Source: Bradyrhizobium sp. 164
GTDB lineage: Bacteria > Pseudomonadota > Alphaproteobacteria > Rhizobiales > Xanthobacteraceae
Length of the DNA: 42,261 nt
Assembly (NCBI RefSeq): GCF_023073715.1
Contig: NZ_JADPKA010000012.1
Coordinates: forward strand, 1-42,261
Direction: 5' to 3'
Made by a program: the position numbers and the translations under genes. Below, in pieces: positions 37,402-42,261 of the stretch; within the stretch, counting starts at the first letter, position 1, and each line of letters starts with the position of its first letter. The notes under the pieces are model-generated. The model was not told where the DNA came from, ran no database searches, and saw nothing but the letters and a program-made list of their open reading frames with translations.

Positions 37402-37462
37402 GGGATCGAACCTTGGACCTCTCCCGTGTGAAGGGAACGCTCTCCCGCTGAGCTATGCGCCC
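37388..37462 (-). tRNA. tRNA-Val (anticodon CAC)
   Basis: On the minus strand the 75 nt fold as a tRNA: acceptor GGGCGCA/TGCGCCC, D arm GCTC-AGCGGGA-GAGC, anticodon stem TTCCC/GGGAG with loop TTCACAC (anticodon CAC, valine GTG codons), T arm CAAGG-TTCGATC-CCTTG, and an encoded ACCA end. It is intact and marks the island border; tRNA-Val is a known integration site of Bradyrhizobium symbiosis islands. Confidence 0.95.
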
Positions 37463-37619
37463 GGGACCATCATGCAGGCGGCCGGACTTGCGGCCGGCCG
37501 GCACATTGGAGCCCGCGATTTAGAAGTGCGGGCCGAAGGTGTCAAGTTTCCAGGCGCCGTAGGGCCGGAAAACCTATCGCAAGCCATGCCATTCGCTGGT
37601 AGGCCGGGTTTCGGCCCGG

Positions 37620-38918
37620 TTAGGCGCCCTGCTGGCGGGCGCGGGAGGCGTGGGCCTGGAGGGCGCGGATGCGCTCGGCGAGCGTTCCACCGCCCTCGGG
37701 CAGGGTGGCCGTGGCCGCGCCGTTGGTGGCAGCATCGTTGGCCGGGCGCGGCGCCGGCTTGGCGGCCTGGCTGGCGTCGGCCGCGAGCAGCGCCTCGATC
37801 GGCGAGTTCGGGCCTTCGAGCTGCATCGCCAGCTTGGCGACCTCGGCGGCGATGTCGTTGATGCGCTCGCGCAGCAGCGCGTTCTCCATCCGCTCGGTCG
37901 CCCAGGAGCTTTCCGCCTGCTGCTGGATCGCGTTGATGTCGCGCTGGAGTCTGGCGCGCTCGTCACGCGCGCTGCGGAGCTGCTCCTCCAGCGCGGTCTT
38001 TTCCGCGCGCAGCGCTTCGAACGGGGCCGACGACTTGCCGCCGCTCAAGGCGGCGATCTCGACGCGCAGCTCCTTGATGATGCGCTCATTGCTCTCGTTG
38101 GCCTGGCGCAGCTGGTTGTTCTCATAGTCGCGCTCGGCGAGCAGCTTGCCTTGGGTGGCAAGGCGCCCCTCGAGGTCGGCGACGCGGCTCGACAGCATCT
38201 CGGCCTCCGTGACCTGCACGATGAGCTGGCGATCGAGCTCGGTGACACGCTGGCTCAGATTCTCGACGCGGCCCCGGGCATCCGCGAGTTCGCGCGAGGC
38301 GGTCTCGGATTCGATCCGCTCTTGCGCGAGGCGCGCTTGCGTCGCGGCAAACTCCTTTTCGGCATCGCCGACGCGGTTCTTCAATTCCTCGATCTGCGCG
38401 CGCACGGCGACCAGCTCGACCTGGCGGCTCTCCGCCATCATCGAGCGGTCCGACAGTTCAGAGTTGATCTTTGCAAGCTCGGCCTGCTTGTCGGCCAGCG
38501 CAATCCCGGCGGCGCGCAGCGCCTCGGTCTTGGCGTTGAACTCCTCCTCAGTGGCGCGAAGCTGCTCCTTCACCGCCTTCTCGCGCGCCTCCAGTGCGAA
38601 GATCGTGGCGTTCTTCTCCCCTAACTCGATCTTCATGCGGTTGATGGCATCGCTCTTCTTGCCGAGTTCGGCGAGCTGGCTCGTGGTCTTGTTCTTGAGC
38701 TGCTCGACGCTCATCTCGAGCCGCCGCGCCGACATGGCGAATTCGGCGCGGAGCTGGTCCTTGTCGGCCTGGATCTCGGCCATCGAGAGCGGGGTGGCGG
38801 CCTCGAGCCGGCGCGTGGTCAGGCGCACCGCGCGGTTGTGCACCAGCGGCACGATGGCAAGCCCGCACAGCATCGAGAGCAGGAAACCGATCGCCAGGTA
38901 CATGATCGGTTCGACCAT
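37620..38918 (-). CDS. Membrane-anchored coiled-coil protein, unknown function
   Basis: This 432-residue protein has one N-terminal membrane span (MYLAIGFLLSMLCGLAIVPL), then a very long coiled coil (about residues 60-370) rich in Glu, Ala, Arg and Leu. The C-terminal part is an Ala/Pro-rich linker (ASQAAKPAPRPANDAATNGA) with a short helix at the end. The layout suits a protein that spaces or organises the cell envelope. I know no specific function. Codon use is strongly GC-rich, like the other core genes. Confidence 0.8.
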   Translation of the reverse strand: MVEPIMYLAIGFLLSMLCGLAIVPLVHNRAVRLTTRRLEAATPLSMAEIQADKDQLRAEFAMSARRLEMSVEQLKNKTTSQLAELGKKSDAINRMKIELGEKNATIFALEAREKAVKEQLRATEEEFNAKTEALRAAGIALADKQAELAKINSELSDRSMMAESRQVELVAVRAQIEELKNRVGDAEKEFAATQARLAQERIESETASRELADARGRVENLSQRVTELDRQLIVQVTEAEMLSSRVADLEGRLATQGKLLAERDYENNQLRQANESNERIIKELRVEIAALSGGKSSAPFEALRAEKTALEEQLRSARDERARLQRDINAIQQQAESSWATERMENALLRERINDIAAEVAKLAMQLEGPNSPIEALLAADASQAAKPAPRPANDAATNGAATATLPEGGGTLAERIRALQAHASRARQQGA

Positions 38919-39036
38919 GGGCCAGAACTCCCAGAGCTAAGGAAAAATTTACCAACGACAATGGCATGGGGCGCCGGCAAAAAGCCAGCCCCGCTCTGTC
39001 GTTAACCTTGATCCGTACCCAGTTGGGAGAAGAGAC

Positions 39037-39642
39037 CTAGAACGGGTTCCAGGTCGCATTCGGCGTGAATTTGAGATAGCCGATATTGGCTCCGAGCCGC
39101 AGGCCGAGGCCGGACCGGATCGGCACCAGCACGATGTTGTTGGCGGTGAGCGCCGTCATGCCGAAGCCGCCGATGATATAGGCCGAGCCGTCGAGGCCGG
39201 CGAAGCGCTGGTAGATCGCGTTGGTGGCGGGCAGGTTATAGACCAGCGTCATGGTGCGGGCGCCGTCGCCGCCCCAATCGAAGCCGAGCGAGGGGCCCTG
39301 CCAATAGACGCGCAGATCGCCGGCGTTCTTGGTGTAGAGCGTGCCTTCGCCGTAGCGCAGGCCGGCGACGAAAGCGCCGGAACCTTCCTCACCCAGAATG
39401 TAGCCGTTCGGCAGACCCCATTGGCTGACCGCTTTCTCGATGATCGAGGCGAGCCCGCGCGAGACGTTGCCGAAGAAACGGTGGCCCGCGGTCACGAGCT
39501 CGTCCGGCCCATAGGTGTTGGGCGTCGGGGCGCGCTGCGGCGGCGGCAGGTTGGGCGGGGGCGCCTGCTGGGCGGAGGCCGGCACGATCCAGCCGATCAT
39601 CGCGGCGAGCGCGAGCGCAGCAAGGCGTGATGCGAAAGTCAT
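39037..39642 (-). CDS. DUF1134 / EipA-type envelope protein
   Basis: This 201-residue protein has a signal peptide (AALALAAMIGWIVPASAQQA) and a Pro-rich linker (PPPNLPPPQRAPTPNTYGPD). The domain has the DUF1134 pattern: FFGNVSRGLASIIEKAVSQW, GYILGEEGSGAFVAGLRYGE, LYTKNAGDLRVYWQGPSLGF, DWGGDGARTMTLVYNLP. The Brucella member, EipA, is a periplasmic protein needed for envelope integrity. The family is typical of Alphaproteobacteria and chromosomal. Confidence 0.85.
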   Translation of the reverse strand: MTFASRLAALALAAMIGWIVPASAQQAPPPNLPPPQRAPTPNTYGPDELVTAGHRFFGNVSRGLASIIEKAVSQWGLPNGYILGEEGSGAFVAGLRYGEGTLYTKNAGDLRVYWQGPSLGFDWGGDGARTMTLVYNLPATNAIYQRFAGLDGSAYIIGGFGMTALTANNIVLVPIRSGLGLRLGANIGYLKFTPNATWNPF

Positions 39643-39733
39643 AAAAGAACCCCTGGTACCGAAACCGATCGCTTCCTTAACCTGACGCCAACAGGCACGG
39701 CTCTAGGTTGCGCCGGATGTCCCCTCGACTCGG

Positions 39734-40276
39734 ATGTTATCCGCAGCAACTATGACGGCACAACGGCAGGAAGATAGCCCTTTGCGCCCCGGAATTGCCT
39801 TGATCGGCCGCCGCGTTTGCCTCGTCTGCCTGCTGGCGGGCATTTGGATCATCTGCCCGAGGTTGCCTGCAGAGGCAGCCACCACCGAGCGGATCGTCGT
39901 CAACCGCTTCAGCGGCGTCGCCATCGAGGGCTTCGATCCCGTCGCCTATTTCGTCGATGGCGCGGCCGTACGAGGGACGGCGCAGTTCGAGGCGAACCTC
40001 TGGGGCGCGGTCTGGCGCTTCCGGAACGAGGGCAACCGAGCCTCCTTCCTGTCCCATCCCGAGATCTACGGGCCACAATTCGGCGGCTATGATCCGGCCG
40101 ATATCGCCCGCGGCGTCGTCGTCGCCGGCAATCCCCGCTTCTTCGCGATCGTGGCGCAGCGGCTCTATCTGTTCAGCCGGGAAGCCAATCGCGACGCCTT
40201 CGTCACCAACCCGGAGCGCTTTCTCTATGAGGTCGGCAAGCGCTGGCCCGCCCTCCAGGATAAGCTTGGCCAGTAA
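39734..40276 (+). CDS. Exported YHS-domain protein
   Basis: This 180-residue protein has a signal-like hydrophobic segment (VCLVCLLAGIWIICPRLPAE). The mature part has the YHS pattern: AIEGFDPVAYFVDGAAVRGT, WRFRNEGNRASFLSHPEIYG, PQFGGYDP, FSREANRDAFVTNPERFL. YHS domains are linked to metal binding in larger proteins, but stand-alone exported ones have no fixed role. The ATG at 39752 is another possible start. Confidence 0.8.
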   Translation: MLSAATMTAQRQEDSPLRPGIALIGRRVCLVCLLAGIWIICPRLPAEAATTERIVVNRFSGVAIEGFDPVAYFVDGAAVRGTAQFEANLWGAVWRFRNEGNRASFLSHPEIYGPQFGGYDPADIARGVVVAGNPRFFAIVAQRLYLFSREANRDAFVTNPERFLYEVGKRWPALQDKLGQ

Positions 40277-40283
40277 CAGGCGG

Positions 40284-41108
40284 TCAGTAGCGATCTACCG
40301 CCTGCGGGTCGCCCCAGGCAATGAACTCCGGGATGATGAAGCCGCTGTCGCTGCGCTGGCCGAAGCGGAGCTCGCCTCCCTTGCCGTCGGTCACCCTGCC
40401 GCCGGCCGCGGTTACCACCGCCGCGCCGGCCCCGACGTCCCATTCCGAGGTCGGTCCGAAGCGGGGATAGATGTCGGCGCTGCCTTCCGCGATCCGGCCG
40501 AATTTCACGGCCGAGCCGACCGTCCTTCGGACGGCATTGGGTCTGGCATCGATGAACGCCTCGCTCCTCAGATCGCCGTGCGAGCGGCTCACCGCCGCGA
40601 TCCAGGGCGCGCCCTGCGCCGGAAACTTGCGGGTGTGAATTGGCTCGGCCGCGCCGATGGTCGTGCCGTCGAAGCTCACGCGCTCGGCGCCGCGGCCGAT
40701 GACGCCGCGCCAGAGCAGGCCGAGCGCGGGCGCGGAGACGATGCCGAGCAGCGGCACGCCTTCAGTCACCAGGGCGAGGTTGACGGTGAATTCGTCGCGG
40801 CCGGCAACGAATTCCTTGGTGCCGTCGAGCGGATCGATCAGGAAGAAGCTGCCCTGAAACGGCGGCGAGGCGAACTGGGTCCGTTCTTCCGACAGGGTCG
40901 GCACGTCGGCCGCAAGCTGCGCCAGTCCCTCCGCAATGATGCGGTCGGCGGCAAGGTCGGCCTCGGTGACTGGCGAGCCGTCCTGCTTGCCCTCGACCCG
41001 CATCGCCGCACGGTTGACGGCGAGGATCGCTTCGCCCGCCTTCACCATCAGTGCGGTGAGCGGCTCCATCAGGCCGGTTGCGGCCGCGCCGTCGATGATC
41101 CGCTTCAC
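40284..41108 (-). CDS. cysQ: CysQ-type 3'(2'),5'-bisphosphate nucleotidase
   Basis: This 274-residue protein is of the inositol-monophosphatase superfamily. Metal-binding motifs are all present: GSPVTEADLAADRIIAEGL, LSEERTQFA, LIDPLDGTKEFVAGRDEFTV (about residues 88-107) and EWDVGAGAAVVTAAGGRV. The DGTKEF form is typical of CysQ, which hydrolyses adenosine 3',5'-bisphosphate in sulfur assimilation; a general inositol phosphatase is the alternative. It converges with the YHS gene. Confidence 0.85.
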   Translation of the reverse strand: MKRIIDGAAATGLMEPLTALMVKAGEAILAVNRAAMRVEGKQDGSPVTEADLAADRIIAEGLAQLAADVPTLSEERTQFASPPFQGSFFLIDPLDGTKEFVAGRDEFTVNLALVTEGVPLLGIVSAPALGLLWRGVIGRGAERVSFDGTTIGAAEPIHTRKFPAQGAPWIAAVSRSHGDLRSEAFIDARPNAVRRTVGSAVKFGRIAEGSADIYPRFGPTSEWDVGAGAAVVTAAGGRVTDGKGGELRFGQRSDSGFIIPEFIAWGDPQAVDRY

Positions 41109-41311
41109 CTGGATGCCTCATTCATCGGCAATTTCGTCCTCCTCGACTGATTCGCCCCGATTGATTCGGTTGGGGCTTTATGGCCACCTCTCATCGATCG
41201 CAAGCTAGCTGCCGCGGCCATGCGAATGTTAGAACCCGCAGCATCCGTCAAGCATGCGTGATTCGCGGCTCCAACGCCGTGCATTCCAGGAACCCTCCAG
41301 GACCCCATTAT

Positions 41312-41965
41312 ATGTCTGACGCCTCGTCGCCCGCGACCGCTACTGCTCCAGATATGCTCGAACTCGCAGCGCTGTTGTGCTCGCGGGTCTGCCACGATCT
41401 CATCAGCCCCGTCGGCGCCATCGTCAACGGGCTCGAAGTGCTCGACGACGATCCGAAGCCCGAGGACCGCGAGTTCGCGCTCGACCTCATTCGCAAGAGC
41501 GCCAAGACGGCCTCGGCCCGGCTCCAGTTCTGCCGCCTTGCCTTCGGCGCCGCCGGCTCCTCCGGCGCACAGATCGATCTCGGTGATGCCCAGACCATGG
41601 CGCGCGGCCACATCGAGGACGGCAAGTGCTCGATCACCTGGAATCTGCCGCGGCTGCTGCTGCCGAAGAATCGCGTCAAGCTGCTGCTCAATATGCTGGT
41701 AGTTGCCCAGCACACGATCCCGCGCGGCGGCATGCTGACGATCGATCCGATCGGCGAGGGCGAGACGATGAGCTTCCGCATCACCGCGACGGGACATAAT
41801 GCGCGCCTGCCGCAGAACATCTCCGAGCTCCTGAGCGGCGAGCGCGGGCCTGCCGCGGATGCGCATGCGATCCAGCCTTATTATACGCGGCTGTTGGCGC
41901 AGGCCTGCGGGCTCACCGTGAAGCTCGCGCCGGAAGGCGAAGCCATCACCGTTACCGCTTCGTAA
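41312..41965 (+). CDS. chpT: ChpT-type histidine phosphotransferase
   Basis: From the ATG at 41312 this gives 217 residues. ChpT passes phosphate from the CckA kinase to CtrA and CpdR, controlling the alphaproteobacterial cell cycle. The phospho-accepting His lies in SRVCHDLISPVGAIVNGLEV (His28). A degenerate kinase-like C-terminal domain follows (NRVKLLLNMLVVAQHTIPRG; HAIQPYYTRLLAQACGLTVK). The frame is open from 41180, but the family length and N-terminus fit the later start. Confidence 0.88.
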   Translation: MSDASSPATATAPDMLELAALLCSRVCHDLISPVGAIVNGLEVLDDDPKPEDREFALDLIRKSAKTASARLQFCRLAFGAAGSSGAQIDLGDAQTMARGHIEDGKCSITWNLPRLLLPKNRVKLLLNMLVVAQHTIPRGGMLTIDPIGEGETMSFRITATGHNARLPQNISELLSGERGPAADAHAIQPYYTRLLAQACGLTVKLAPEGEAITVTAS

Positions 41966-42164
41966 ACGCGCCTTTTCGCGCTCGGAATATTAATCCAAAC
42001 TTGACGAGGCGCTTCGGCTTGTCCGGAGCGCCTTATCTCTTTGTTGGTTCCGTTCTTTTGCACATACTCAACCAATATTAAACGCTTTGCGGTGAAGCTG
42101 GCCCCATTCCGAAATGGCGCATCACGCCTCGTGCGCGCCCTTCCTGTATGAAGGCCTGTTTTTC

Positions 42165-42261
42165 ATGGATGATCTGTTGCGGGAGTTTTTGACGGAGACC
42201 AGCGAGAGCCTGGACACCGTCGACAATCAATTGGTGAAGTTCGAGCAGGAGCCGAACAACG
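42165..42261 (+). CDS. cheA: CheA-type chemotaxis kinase, start only (cut by window)
   Basis: The first 32 codons (MDDLLREFLTETSESLDTVD, NQLVKFEQEPNN) match the beginning of CheA-family kinases, the first helix of the phosphotransfer domain before the H-x-H-K site. The rest lies outside the window, so a hybrid kinase cannot be excluded. Confidence 0.75.
   Translation, partial: MDDLLREFLTETSESLDTVDNQLVKFEQEPNN

Noticed and set aside
37650..38624. 324-codon plus-strand frame opposite the coiled-coil gene
   Set aside because: The Glu/Ala-rich GC-rich coiled-coil gene on the minus strand forces long open frames on the other strand; composition is that of a mirror of it.
39957..41150. 397-codon plus-strand frame
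   Set aside because: It runs across the YHS gene in another frame and antisense to the CysQ gene, both with clear family motifs.

Overview
The window looks like a Bradyrhizobium-type symbiotic alphaproteobacterium, cut at one end of its symbiosis island. From about position 1 to 37.3 kb lies island DNA: a complete rhizobial (Rhc-type) type III secretion system, its regulator, effector genes and many broken mobile elements. From about 37.4 kb on lies ordinary, more G+C-rich core chromosome. The junction is a tRNA-Val(CAC) gene whose 3' end is duplicated in a 46-base tandem repeat, as expected for an island that integrated at a tRNA.

Island, left to right. nopX (translocator, minus strand) faces away from a nopA-nopC-sctD-unknown-TPR-rhcV-lipoprotein operon (plus strand). 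Between them is a decayed second copy of rhcC1. A large LRR/E3-ligase effector gene of the NopM type follows on the minus strand, then a graveyard of IS3, IS21, IS110 and IS256 fragments. Next come rhcC1 (minus) and, divergently, the main apparatus operon nopB-rhcJ-nolU-rhcL-rhcN-sctO-rhcQ-rhcR-rhcS-rhcT-rhcU, with almost every start overlapping the previous stop. Facing it is the ttsI-rhcC2-cpaD-like operon (minus).

Regulation can be read from the DNA. A nod box on the minus strand precedes ttsI, so NodD plus plant flavonoids should switch on TtsI. Four tts boxes (TtsI binding sites) sit before nopX, nopA, nopM and nopB. The ttsI nod box is fused to a broken 5' end of nodD, and a second nod box plus broken nodD 5' end lies about 570 bases further away.

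From 28 to 37 kb is an accessory zone: a frameshifted effector-like gene, the 3' remnant of a group II intron, an intact 795-residue effector-like gene, an IS6-family remnant, several small genes, a frameshifted antitoxin gene and an outer-membrane beta-barrel gene.

Core side: tRNA-Val, a membrane-anchored coiled-coil protein, a DUF1134/EipA envelope protein, a YHS-domain protein, a CysQ-type phosphatase, the ChpT phosphotransferase and the first 97 bases of cheA. All calls come from reading the sequence; no database search was run.
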